From CAYWWY01 sp964462525 (GTDB lineage: Bacteria; Thermotogota; Thermotogae; MWEM01), in contig CAYWWY010000002.1 in NCBI GenBank assembly GCA_964462525.1, forward strand, positions 1 through 64,000: a DNA stretch of 64,000 bases, in the 5' to 3' direction. A model generated the notes under the pieces. The model ran no database searches. It worked only from the letters and a program-made list of their open reading frames with translations, and had not been told where the DNA came from. Positions 16,738-24,418 of this stretch are shown in pieces. A program made the translations under genes and the position numbers. How positions within the stretch are numbered: position 1 is the first letter of the stretch; each line of letters starts with the position of its first letter.

Positions 16738-17207
16738 CAAACACGCTCACAACTAGCCATAATCTCCTCCAAATCCAAGAAGAGAATGAGGCGTTTCCCT
16801 TTCTGTACGACACCTTTTGCTTTACGATCTGTCTGATCCGATTTCGAAGCTGTATCGATCTCGGATTCTTTTGCTCGAATCACTTCCTTGACTTCGTTAA
16901 CCAAAAAACCCACTTCAGAGTCTTCCAATTTTGTCACGAGCACATTCTCGAATGTTAGTTCCTCTGATCCCGTTATATGAAGCAGCTTAGTAAGGTCCAA
17001 TACAGGCACAATACGCCCTCTTAAATTCATTACTCCTTCAATGAACGGTTTGGAATTCGGAATCATGGTAATTTCGGATCGTTCGATAACCATCTCCACA
17101 AAATCAACTTCAATACCGAATTCTTGGTTGCCCAAACGAAAACTCAGAATCTCAATGATCGTTTCTTTCGATCCTTCGGTATTCTGATTGGTTGTTTTGG
17201 TTGCCAT
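16737..17207 (-). CDS. cheW: CheW-like adaptor protein
   Basis: 156 residues forming one CheW/SH3-like double-barrel domain: IEILSFRLGNQEFGIEVD, then FIEGVMNLRGRIVPVLDL, then GFLVNEVKEVIR and the C-terminal RLILFLDLEEI, all family signatures. CheW bridges chemoreceptors and CheA in polar arrays. A cluster of Lys/Asp/Thr residues (about 115-135) replaces the usual tight loop. Start behind GGAGGG. It follows the CheA-like pseudokinase by 19 bases, so the two are likely partners. No methyl-accepting protein, CheY, CheR or CheB is in the window. Confidence 0.92.
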   Translation of the reverse strand: MATKTTNQNTEGSKETIIEILSFRLGNQEFGIEVDFVEMVIERSEITMIPNSKPFIEGVMNLRGRIVPVLDLTKLLHITGSEELTFENVLVTKLEDSEVGFLVNEVKEVIRAKESEIDTASKSDQTDRKAKGVVQKGKRLILFLDLEEIMASCERV

Positions 17208-17226
17208 TTATTATTCCCTCCTTTTC

Positions 17227-18393
17227 TTACCGTTGTTTGATAATGGTTGGGATATCAAGAATCAAAGCGATCTTTCCGTCTCCCAATATCGCAGCTCCAG
17301 TAAAGACATCAACCTCTTTGAACAGTTTACCCAAAGGCTTGATAACAATATCTTCTTGCCCGATTAATGAATCGACCATGAATGCGCACTTCTTTTGCCC
17401 AATTTGAACGATAACAATGTGTGCGTTTTTGTCTACATTGGGTTCAATCCCAAATTCCTTGTGCAGCCGTGCGATCGGGATTATTTCTCCTCTGATGACG
17501 ACCACTTCTTTGGATTGTACGATTTGAACATCATCAATGGCAATATTCATCGTGCTATCAATGTTCGCGATTGGTATCGCAAACACACTCTCTCCAGTTT
17601 TCACCAACAGCGCTTGGATAATGGCGAGTGACAAAGGGAGAAGCACTTGGACTTTCGTCCCTCGACCATCCAGATGTTCCAGGAAAATGGAGCCATTAAG
17701 GCTTTCCACGATTTGTTTCACTTTCGATAACGGAGAAACCCCTTGTTGAAACACCAACCCATTGACTTCTTGATCATCCATTCGTTGCATATCCAGATCA
17801 GAAATACCCAGTTTGGAAGAAGCCATCTGAAGAATTCGTTCACGGTTCAATTGCCCTCCATCACTAATGATTTCCAAAACCAAATGGTTTCCTTCATGTT
17901 TTGCTTGGAGCACCAACTGATTCACGGGGGGCTTTCCCTTTTTCATTCTTTCTTCCTTGGACTCAAAATCAAAATCGCAAATAACCTGGTAGATATCATT
18001 CAGAGGTTGTTCCATTTCGTCTGATAAAGCCCTATCGAGTTCTGTTTCTTCACCAATCTTTTGAAGGCGAATCTCTCTTTTTTGTTTTTTGGCGCTTTGT
18101 TCGATCCATTCCTCCCCTTTAGACCAAAGCTGTTTTACTGGTACAGTCCGGATCTTCATTACAATGTTCTGCAAATCAAGTGTAATCCGGTTCAACTGGG
18201 CAATACTGTCGTCCACTTCCTTAATCCCGTATTTTTTTAGTGCCTGGGATATATAACTCCGCGCAATAACCAACTCTGCCATTAGGTTCATCAAAGTATC
18301 CAATTTGTCGTAATCCACTCGGATCGTTTGCGCATTTGCGCTTGAAATGGTTTTTTCCTCAGAAAGGCTTCCTTTCTCTGCGATAGTGCTCAT
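17227..18393 (-). CDS. CheA-like protein lacking the phosphotransfer domain and key ATP-binding boxes
   Basis: 388 residues from the ATG at 18393, which overlaps the kinase stop as ATGA and has GGAGG seven bases upstream. Residue 25 already enters the P3 dimerisation domain (IRVDYDKLDTLMNLMAEL), so P1 (the phosphorylated His domain) and P2 are absent. The P4 region is recognisable but degraded: the N box, normally HLLRNAIDHG, reads DIYQVICDFD; the G1 box, normally DDGRGI, reads SDGGQL; the GRGVGMDV G2 box is missing. The P5 CheW-like domain is intact (SLAIIQALLV, FAIPIANIDS, VIRGEIIPIARL, VDSLIGQEDIVIKPLG, FTGAAILGDGKIALI). It probably serves as an array scaffold and not as a kinase. Confidence 0.88.
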   Translation of the reverse strand: MSTIAEKGSLSEEKTISSANAQTIRVDYDKLDTLMNLMAELVIARSYISQALKKYGIKEVDDSIAQLNRITLDLQNIVMKIRTVPVKQLWSKGEEWIEQSAKKQKREIRLQKIGEETELDRALSDEMEQPLNDIYQVICDFDFESKEERMKKGKPPVNQLVLQAKHEGNHLVLEIISDGGQLNRERILQMASSKLGISDLDMQRMDDQEVNGLVFQQGVSPLSKVKQIVESLNGSIFLEHLDGRGTKVQVLLPLSLAIIQALLVKTGESVFAIPIANIDSTMNIAIDDVQIVQSKEVVVIRGEIIPIARLHKEFGIEPNVDKNAHIVIVQIGQKKCAFMVDSLIGQEDIVIKPLGKLFKEVDVFTGAAILGDGKIALILDIPTIIKQR

Positions 18394-20435
18394 CTCCATC
18401 CCTCCTTATTAGCATTGGTGTGTGTCCCGTTCGTTTCCCCTTCTTTCTGGTAGGTTTGCACATCTATCGATAAGTATTTTGCCAACACACGGAATAGGGT
18501 TTCGTTCTTGATCGGTTTTGTCAGATACTCGTCCATACCAGCTGCATAGCACTCGTCTTCGTCTCTGTTGGACGCATGCGCAGTGATCGCAATTATAGGG
18601 ACGTGGTATCCCGTTTCTTCTTCCATTTTTCGTATCATTCGAGTCGCTTCCCATCCGTTTAAAACAGGCAGCTGAACATCCATAAGAATCGCAGCGGCGC
18701 CCTCTTCCTGATACCGTTCAACAGCTGCTTTTCCGTCTTCGTAGACAATGGAATCGAGTCCTATGCTTTGGAGTTGAAGTTTGATCACCTTTTGATTGAC
18801 AAAGTCATCTTCTACGAGAAGGATCTTTTCCCTTTTTTTCACTTCTTGCGGCGCTGTTGGACCAAGGATTTTCGAAGGAGTTTTCTCATCGGAAGCAGGG
18901 CGTTCTATCTCATCCGTCAATTGAGGGATTTCCATCGATAGACGAACGAAAAAAGAAGCTCCTTCGCCCGGTTGACTTCTCACCCATATTCTCCCTCCCA
19001 TCCGTTCTGTCAATTCTTTGGCAAGAACCAAACCAAATCCTTTCCGAAAAAGCAGGCTGGGTGATCCCTTTTTACCAAAGGATTCGAGTGGGTCAAATAC
19101 ATGATTCAGTTGTTCTTTTGGTATTCCGGGTCCATTATCGGAAATACATATCAGCAGTTCTCCCGAACCAGCTGTTATTGGTGTCCACCGAAGACGAGAT
19201 TCAATTCTTCCGCCCGATCGGCACGTTTGAATCGCATTATTGAATAAAGAAAAGAGGACCTGTTTGATTTTCCCTTCATCACCCAGCAAGACTTTGGGAA
19301 AAGGGGGTTCTTGTAAGCTTTGGATATCAATCCGTTTTTCTTTGATCGAGGGTTGAAGATTTTGGACAATGCTTGATATTGTCTGCTCAATCTCCATCGG
19401 AATTGACCGAACCTCGGTATCATTCGAGTACAACTCTGAAAACTCTACAAACTGACTGATGACATGCATCAAATTGTGTACTCCGTTTTGGAGCAGAGAG
19501 AGGTATTCTCTTTGCTCCTCATTCAGGAGCGTCTGTTCTAACAATGTGCTCATACCAATGATTCCATTCATTGGTGTTCTCAGTTCATGGCCAATGGTTT
19601 GCATGAAGTCTATTGTTATCTGATTGGCTTTTTCTACCTTCAATTGCGCCTCGTGGAGTTCTCGGGTTGCTTGCAGTAGCTCTGAATTGGCGACTGAAAG
19701 GCTCTTTGTCTTTTCTTTCAACTCACCATTTGTCCAATGGAGTTGCTTCGCTTGATGATAAATCTGAGTTTCTGCTTGTTCCTGGTGCTTTTTGAGCTCT
19801 TTCGTCCTTTGAGTCATCGACTGAAACTGAACCGCCAATCGCCGGAGTTCTTTCGGATGAGCTATTCCATCATTCAACGGATGGTCAGTTTTTTTCAAAT
19901 CATCGATCCACCCCGAAAACCTCTGTAAAGGAGCAAGAAACATCCGATTCAAGAACATGAGAAGGAAAAAAAACACGATCATACTCACACCGATTGCTAT
20001 CCCAATTGATTCTTTCAGGGACTGAACCATCCGTTGATGCACATAAAAAGAGGAAGAGAGATAGGATACTTCGGCAAATCCAATCTCTTGACCGGAAGAA
20101 ACGATGGAGAATTCTTCCACCCAATAATCAAAAGAGATCGACTCCGCCGATGACTCAAAAAAAACCTGATTTGCCCCATCTCGAAGCCTGATCCCTTCGA
20201 TGAGTTCACGGCGAACAAGATCGTTTCCTATCTGGCGAATCAACTCTTCATCTGAATATCGAAGCAACATAGCAAGAGTAATGCGTAAAGAATCAAGATC
20301 ACTTTGAACTTGGATCTCATATTCGTTTTGCGCATTTTGCTCTGAGATTAGATGATAAGTCACCAAAGATAAAAAGGTAACAATGAAAACACTCAAGGGT
20401 ACCCAAATAATCAATTTTCCTGTTATGGAATGCAA
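18390..20435 (-). CDS. Membrane hybrid histidine kinase with receiver domain
   Basis: 681 residues: helix 1 (about 8-28), an extracytoplasmic sensor of about 115 residues, helix 2 (about 145-168), a HAMP-like linker and long coiled coil (about 170-290), a HisKA domain with the phospho-His in GHELRTPMNGI, a HATPase with N box LFNNAIQT, G1 SDNGPGIP and G2 KGFGLVLAKEL, then a receiver with acidic pair VEDD, phospho-Asp in ILMDVQLPVLNG and a conserved Lys in YLTKPI. It starts at a TTG (20435) with AAGGAG 13 bases before it. Being followed directly by the CheA-like pseudokinase and CheW, it is the obvious active kinase of this module. No separate output regulator is encoded nearby. Confidence 0.93.
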   Translation of the reverse strand: MHSITGKLIIWVPLSVFIVTFLSLVTYHLISEQNAQNEYEIQVQSDLDSLRITLAMLLRYSDEELIRQIGNDLVRRELIEGIRLRDGANQVFFESSAESISFDYWVEEFSIVSSGQEIGFAEVSYLSSSFYVHQRMVQSLKESIGIAIGVSMIVFFFLLMFLNRMFLAPLQRFSGWIDDLKKTDHPLNDGIAHPKELRRLAVQFQSMTQRTKELKKHQEQAETQIYHQAKQLHWTNGELKEKTKSLSVANSELLQATRELHEAQLKVEKANQITIDFMQTIGHELRTPMNGIIGMSTLLEQTLLNEEQREYLSLLQNGVHNLMHVISQFVEFSELYSNDTEVRSIPMEIEQTISSIVQNLQPSIKEKRIDIQSLQEPPFPKVLLGDEGKIKQVLFSLFNNAIQTCRSGGRIESRLRWTPITAGSGELLICISDNGPGIPKEQLNHVFDPLESFGKKGSPSLLFRKGFGLVLAKELTERMGGRIWVRSQPGEGASFFVRLSMEIPQLTDEIERPASDEKTPSKILGPTAPQEVKKREKILLVEDDFVNQKVIKLQLQSIGLDSIVYEDGKAAVERYQEEGAAAILMDVQLPVLNGWEATRMIRKMEEETGYHVPIIAITAHASNRDEDECYAAGMDEYLTKPIKNETLFRVLAKYLSIDVQTYQKEGETNGTHTNANKEGWR

Positions 20436-20486
20436 ATAAGCAAGACATCTCCTTTCTCTTCGTTTCGAAGGATGATCCTTATTGTT

Positions 20487-21083
20487 CTAACACCCTCCGC
20501 TTCCACAATCACAACACATGCTCAAACACCATAAGGTGGCGCATGCTTGACAACAACGAGCCGTTTGATCGGTCTGATCCGAATAGCCTCGGGTCCGGTA
20601 AAAGTAGGAACTATTGCGTAGCTGCTGATAGACTTGCTGGTATTCCTGATTCTGAGGTTCCATTCGAAGCGCCGACTCAATCGACGACAGTCCTTGCTGG
20701 TAATCTCCTTCATTGATCAACACAATTCCCTGTAAAAAAAACCACTCGGCTGGACGAACGCTCATCTGATCCAATAAGGATCGCGCCTGGGCCCATTGCC
20801 TTTGTTGAATCATAACCCGAATCCGTTGAAAAGCCTGGGTATCTTCGCCCCGGGGCTGTGAATACCCTTGACTCATGGACCCTTGGTTCGATGAGCCATT
20901 GATTAGCTCATCATATGCTTGATTGACTTCTTTCATTTTTTCTTCAGCCAATTCTTTCATATGGGGTTCTGTATATCGGTCCGGATGGAATTTTTTGACC
21001 GAACTGTTATACGCTTGACGGATTTGCTCTTTAGTGGCATTCCTTGGAACTCCCAATACTTCATACGGATCTTTCAATCCCAT
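20487..21083 (-). CDS. J-domain protein with TPR-like helices and Cys-rich tail
   Basis: 198 residues from ATG 21083, which has a GGAGGAGG Shine-Dalgarno; an in-frame ATG 42 bases upstream is ignored. Residues about 3-62 are a J domain (DPYEVLGVPRNATKEQIRQAY, split here by convention, with the HPD tripeptide in KFHPDRY) that would stimulate an Hsp70 ATPase. Residues about 85-160 look like TPR-type helix pairs. The last 30 residues contain eight cysteines (CCQAC, CLSMCCDCG) and end in GSGGC, perhaps a metal site or membrane anchor. It overlaps the DUF5685 gene by 23 bases. Pairing of a J-domain gene with DUF5685 is recurrent in Clostridia. Confidence 0.85.
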   Translation of the reverse strand: MGLKDPYEVLGVPRNATKEQIRQAYNSSVKKFHPDRYTEPHMKELAEEKMKEVNQAYDELINGSSNQGSMSQGYSQPRGEDTQAFQRIRVMIQQRQWAQARSLLDQMSVRPAEWFFLQGIVLINEGDYQQGLSSIESALRMEPQNQEYQQVYQQLRNSSYFYRTRGYSDQTDQTARCCQACATLWCLSMCCDCGSGGC

Positions 21084-21987
21084 TTTCCTCCTCCATTGTT
21101 GAGGTCTGTAAGCAAGGAAACCCATGGGTTAGAATCGAATGACTCATTGCAGGTATCGAATAATGGAAAAAGCGATCCCATTCTTCCTGGTATCTACGCA
21201 TTTCCGGCCGGAGCTCATTCCAAGAACAAGCAAGATGCGAAATCAACAAATCCACTTTCCATCGTTCCTTCTCACGAACGGTAACAACACTCTCGCTGAG
21301 CGATTGATCCCCCAAAAACAAATCGATATACTGGTATTTCAGTGGATTATACCTCATTCTTAGAACATCTTCTCTCAGATCTTGAATGGCATCCATGAAA
21401 AACACCCATTTCCCGATTAGTCGGATTGTCGTTTTCGCCTCGGATGAAATCGGAATTGCACATCGATCAGCGATTTTCCGAACAAGCCCTTCCATCATAT
21501 GCCCAAAAACCAAAGCCATATGGTCCATATCATAACAGTGAAGATCTTCTTTCTCTTGAAGATCGCTGATTCCGAGCGCAACGATATCGCGGATTTCTGG
21601 AGGCGTGCGTTTCGTTTTTCGCTTTACCAACCAATGTAGGGCAATGGCCAGATACTTTTTCCACCCAGATTCATCCTTCCAATAGTCCAGTAATTGATAC
21701 TCCAGCAAGAGAAACTGGGCTTTCAAGATCTCGTCTTCGATCCGATCGGGTTGCTTGATGGTCTGGCTTTTCATCGGATGAACCAAACACCGAGTTTCTT
21801 TCGTTCTCAATGGATCGGAAGAAAGAGAAGAGAGAAAAAAGGATAAAAAGCAAAGATCATATGATAAAAAAAACCGCCCTAATTGGCCCCAAGATCGGGC
21901 AGTCGCTTTGCACAAACTACAGTAATGGAGTCGAAATCCTGAGCTTTCTTCTGGAGATTGCGCTACAGGCCTAAGAATTCCTGTCAT
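21061..21987 (-). CDS. DUF5685-family protein
   Basis: 308 residues. The N-terminal segment with YCSLCKA and GRFFLSYDLCFLSFFL is the DUF5685 hallmark: a CxxC motif, then a hydrophobic segment. The rest is helical, with several conserved His/Asp positions (HCYDMDHMALVFGHMMEG) and a DAIQDLREDVLRMRYNPL segment that recalls all-helical prenyltransferase-like folds with acidic motifs. The start overlaps the L7Ae gene as ATGA. Function unknown; co-occurrence with the J-domain protein suggests they work together, possibly at the membrane. Confidence 0.75.
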   Translation of the reverse strand: MTGILRPVAQSPEESSGFRLHYCSLCKATARSWGQLGRFFLSYDLCFLSFFLSSLSSDPLRTKETRCLVHPMKSQTIKQPDRIEDEILKAQFLLLEYQLLDYWKDESGWKKYLAIALHWLVKRKTKRTPPEIRDIVALGISDLQEKEDLHCYDMDHMALVFGHMMEGLVRKIADRCAIPISSEAKTTIRLIGKWVFFMDAIQDLREDVLRMRYNPLKYQYIDLFLGDQSLSESVVTVREKERWKVDLLISHLACSWNELRPEMRRYQEEWDRFFHYSIPAMSHSILTHGFPCLQTSTMEEENGIERSV

Positions 21988-22328
21988 GGTCCACCCTTTT
22001 CTTGTTCTTTTCGAATTCTTTGCTGAATGCCGTTGACTAGCGATTCTTGATCTATACCAACCACATTGATTTTTTCTTTCCCAAAATGCGCACCTAGTTC
22101 TTCGCGTGTACAGCGCTGGAATCGATAAATGGGAATATTCCTCGTTTCACTCCGGTCTTCAATCTTTTTACTAATCTTTTGCGGGATGTCTTGGGCAAGA
22201 AAGACCATTTTTCCCTTTGTCTTTTGACTCATAATCAAAACGTCGACTGATTGGATTCCGACTGCAAGCGTATTTTGCCGCCGGGCCATTTTTATCATAT
22301 TAAGGATCCAGGTTTCCAAACGGGTCAT
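21984..22328 (-). CDS. L7Ae/L30e-like RNA-binding protein
   Basis: 114 residues with the alpha-beta-alpha sandwich pattern of the L7Ae/L30e/Gadd45 superfamily (LETWILNMIKMARRQNTLAVG, then MVFLAQDIPQKISKKIED, and VVGIDQESLVNGI at the C terminus), like YlxQ of Bacillus, which binds kink-turn RNA. It shares one base with the rodA stop (TAATG) and overlaps DUF5685 by four bases. YlxQ genes usually sit with nusA-infB; this placement after rodA is unusual. Confidence 0.78.
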   Translation of the reverse strand: MTRLETWILNMIKMARRQNTLAVGIQSVDVLIMSQKTKGKMVFLAQDIPQKISKKIEDRSETRNIPIYRFQRCTREELGAHFGKEKINVVGIDQESLVNGIQQRIRKEQEKGGP

Positions 22329-23434
22329 TATCTCTCTCCCGGTTCTTCAGGATTCAAAGCTACATGAGTACTCAAACCAACAAGAATACTGCTGGTCAGC
22401 ATGCTGCTTCCTCCATAGGAAAAAAATGGCGAAGGGATCCCGGTTACAGGCGCTACTCCTAACACCATGGCGGTATTCATTAAGAATTGGAAGAAAAAAA
22501 TGCTGTACACTCCCACTAGAAGATACTTCCCACGACCTTCTGAGAATCCGATGAGTTTGATCAAGGCAAACAAGAAAAGCAACCATAGCCCCAAAAAAAC
22601 AAGCATCCCGAACCAACCCCACTCTTCTGCGTACACAGACAATACAAAATCAGTATGATCTGTTGGGATAAACCCATATATATTGCCTTCTCCTCGCATA
22701 TACCCGCTTCCGGTTAATCCTCCTGAACCAACAAGAATCTTAGATTGCTGAGTGTGATAATACGTATCCGGGTGGGCATGGGGTTGAATAAACGCTCGAA
22801 GCCTTAACCATTGATACTCTTTTAATTGGGGAAGCCCTACAGATAAACCGATCATTCCCATAATAATCAATATTCCGAAAAAACGAAACAACCGACGGAC
22901 ATAAAAAAAACCCATTACCACCCACATAAAGAGAAAAATCAGAGAGGTCCCTAAATCCGGCTCGAGAAAGACCAAAAAAGCAACCCCAAGCGCTAGAAAT
23001 CCAGAAACAACCAGACCTAGAATGCGAATAGACATGGAAGAAAGAATGAATGAAATACCGATCACCCAGACCGGTTTCGCAAGTTCGGAGGGTTGAATGG
23101 ATCCAAATGGTGTTTCGAACCACCGCCTTGCTCCCCCTACGGTATCTCCGAACCATCGCAACCCAATCATCGAGAAAAACACACAAGGGATTCCAACCAC
23201 TGCAACCCATTTCCAAGGGATTTTTGGAAGAAAAAAACCAAAAAACACACAACTACCAATTCCCAAAAGGGACCAAGTGAACTGGATACTCCCTAAACGC
23301 TCAAACCGCGATAGAAAAACGGCGCTCCGCAGGTTGAGGTTTCCTAAAATCACGAGAAATGTGTAACTAAAAAAAAGAAAACCAACCCATGTTCGGCATG
23401 TTCGCTTTTCTTTGTCAGAATACTTGTATCTCAT
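22328..23434 (-). CDS. rodA: Peptidoglycan glycosyltransferase RodA (SEDS family)
   Basis: SEDS-family glycosyltransferase that polymerises lipid II for cell elongation. 368 residues, about ten membrane helices. Signatures in order: GARRWFETPFGSIQPSE, FLEPDLGTSLIF with the catalytic-region Asp, YHTQQSKILVGSGGLTG, TDHTDFVLSVYAEEWG and the C-terminal GIPSPFFSYGGSSML. The start is preceded by an extended -10 promoter at 23442-23450, so this gene appears to head the long leftward operon. FtsW or SpoVE are alternatives; the absence of divisional neighbours and the RodA-like length favour RodA. Confidence 0.9.
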   Translation of the reverse strand: MRYKYSDKEKRTCRTWVGFLFFSYTFLVILGNLNLRSAVFLSRFERLGSIQFTWSLLGIGSCVFFGFFLPKIPWKWVAVVGIPCVFFSMIGLRWFGDTVGGARRWFETPFGSIQPSELAKPVWVIGISFILSSMSIRILGLVVSGFLALGVAFLVFLEPDLGTSLIFLFMWVVMGFFYVRRLFRFFGILIIMGMIGLSVGLPQLKEYQWLRLRAFIQPHAHPDTYYHTQQSKILVGSGGLTGSGYMRGEGNIYGFIPTDHTDFVLSVYAEEWGWFGMLVFLGLWLLFLFALIKLIGFSEGRGKYLLVGVYSIFFFQFLMNTAMVLGVAPVTGIPSPFFSYGGSSMLTSSILVGLSTHVALNPEEPGER

Positions 23435-23441
23435 ATACCCA

Positions 23442-23450
23442 ATTATACCA
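23442..23450 (-). promoter_or_regulatory. Extended -10 promoter of the rodA operon
   Basis: On the minus strand TGG-TATAAT lies 8-16 bases before the rodA start. It has no good -35 box, and an inverted repeat (23456-23485) occupies the -35 area. Confidence 0.55.
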
Positions 23451-23455
23451 TGATT

Positions 23456-23485
23456 CCTCAGAATCTTACTTAGCCTATTCTGAGG
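23456..23485. repeat. Nine-base inverted repeat upstream of rodA
   Basis: CCTCAGAAT (23456-23464) and ATTCTGAGG (23477-23485) are perfectly complementary with a 12-base spacer. There is no T run, so this is not a standard terminator for the lysO genes to its right. It covers roughly -20 to -50 of the rodA promoter and could be an operator. Confidence 0.5.
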
Positions 23486-23497
23486 GTGTGTTGCTTC

Positions 23498-24091
23498 TTA
23501 TTTGATGAGGAAGTGAAGAAAGAAGGAGATCCACAAAGGAACCGTTAAAGAAAGGATGACGCCTTGACCAAATGCGACGAGTGTGTCCTCGGGGTTTGTG
23601 TATCGGGAGATCAGCCCCAGAAGAGTGTCCATCGTTGTCGCTCCGCCAAGGGATATGGCTCCGTTCGGCGATTTTTTGCCAAAGACAGGAACCAGAAGGA
23701 TAGCAAGCACTTCGCGAAAAACGTTCGATGCAAAAGATACCGCTCCCAAAAGGGGAGAATGCATTTGGCTGATCATTGTTCCCGAAAGACTGTACCATCC
23801 AAGGCCACTCGCAGCGGTCATCGTTTCAAGGGCACTTAACGGAAGAACCCAAGAGCAAATAAGAGCACCAAAGAAAGTCCCTGCAATGGTATATATGCTC
23901 TGCCAAAGGATTTTGGGGAAAGACAGCCGGAGCTTAACGAAAATGCGCTCTCCGCTGCCAATATCGATACCTACAACAAAGACGAGCATTACTAAAAGCA
24001 CGGTCGAAAGTTCGGAAGGAAGAGAAAAGGCGCAAAAATGACCCGTTATGATCCCAAAACAAACCGATGAAACCAAAAGAAGAATGATCAT
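23498..24091 (-). CDS. lysO: Lysine exporter LysO, C-terminal part (separate gene)
   Basis: 197 residues, about six membrane helices, matching the C-terminal DUF340 part of LysO/YbjE (VGIDIGSGERIF, GLGWYSLSGTMIS, FASNVFREVLAILLVP, SLGGATTMDTLLG, the last two being strong family signatures). LysO exports lysine. In Escherichia coli both halves form one polypeptide; here the N-terminal part is a separate upstream gene overlapping by four bases, a known split arrangement in several anaerobes, so the two products would assemble in the membrane. Confidence 0.85.
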   Translation of the reverse strand: MIILLLVSSVCFGIITGHFCAFSLPSELSTVLLVMLVFVVGIDIGSGERIFVKLRLSFPKILWQSIYTIAGTFFGALICSWVLPLSALETMTAASGLGWYSLSGTMISQMHSPLLGAVSFASNVFREVLAILLVPVFGKKSPNGAISLGGATTMDTLLGLISRYTNPEDTLVAFGQGVILSLTVPLWISFFLHFLIK

Positions 24092-24366
24092 TCGACACTC
24101 TTTCTGCGAAGTTTATGGATCCAACCATATAGGCCGGCAAAGAGAAAGCTGCCTCCTGCAGAAAAAAAAGCGATACTCATAGCCCAAAGACCAATATCGG
24201 GTAAATCTTGGAAGAGCTTCTCATCATTACCGATTTCGAATCCCATCACAAAAAGAAGAAAAGCAGTAATGATTGGAATCAGAAAGGGTTTCCGTAACCA
24301 TTGCACCTTTTGATAATACCCAAGGAATAATCCCAAAACAAACGCAAGCAAGATCCAAAAAAGCAC
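24088..24366 (-). CDS. LysO N-terminal part (separate gene)
   Basis: 92 residues with three membrane helices. The segment LLFVMGFEIGNDEKLF matches the repeat motif that recurs in the C-terminal partner (VGIDIGSGERIF). The start has GGGAGGG-like Shine-Dalgarno sequence upstream in a run of T on the plus strand. The stop overlaps the partner start (ATGA), so the two are translationally coupled. Confidence 0.8.
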   Translation of the reverse strand: MLFWILLAFVLGLFLGYYQKVQWLRKPFLIPIITAFLLFVMGFEIGNDEKLFQDLPDIGLWAMSIAFFSAGGSFLFAGLYGWIHKLRRKSVE

Positions 24367-24418
24367 CTTTTCCCTCCCCTTTTTTTGTTTGTTAACCGCA
24401 ATTGATTATGAAGGAACG

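Noticed and set aside
24088..24091. Frameshift splitting lysO
   Set aside because: The junction is a clean ATGA overlap with a normal start, and two-gene LysO arrangements are known, so a natural split is more likely than an error.
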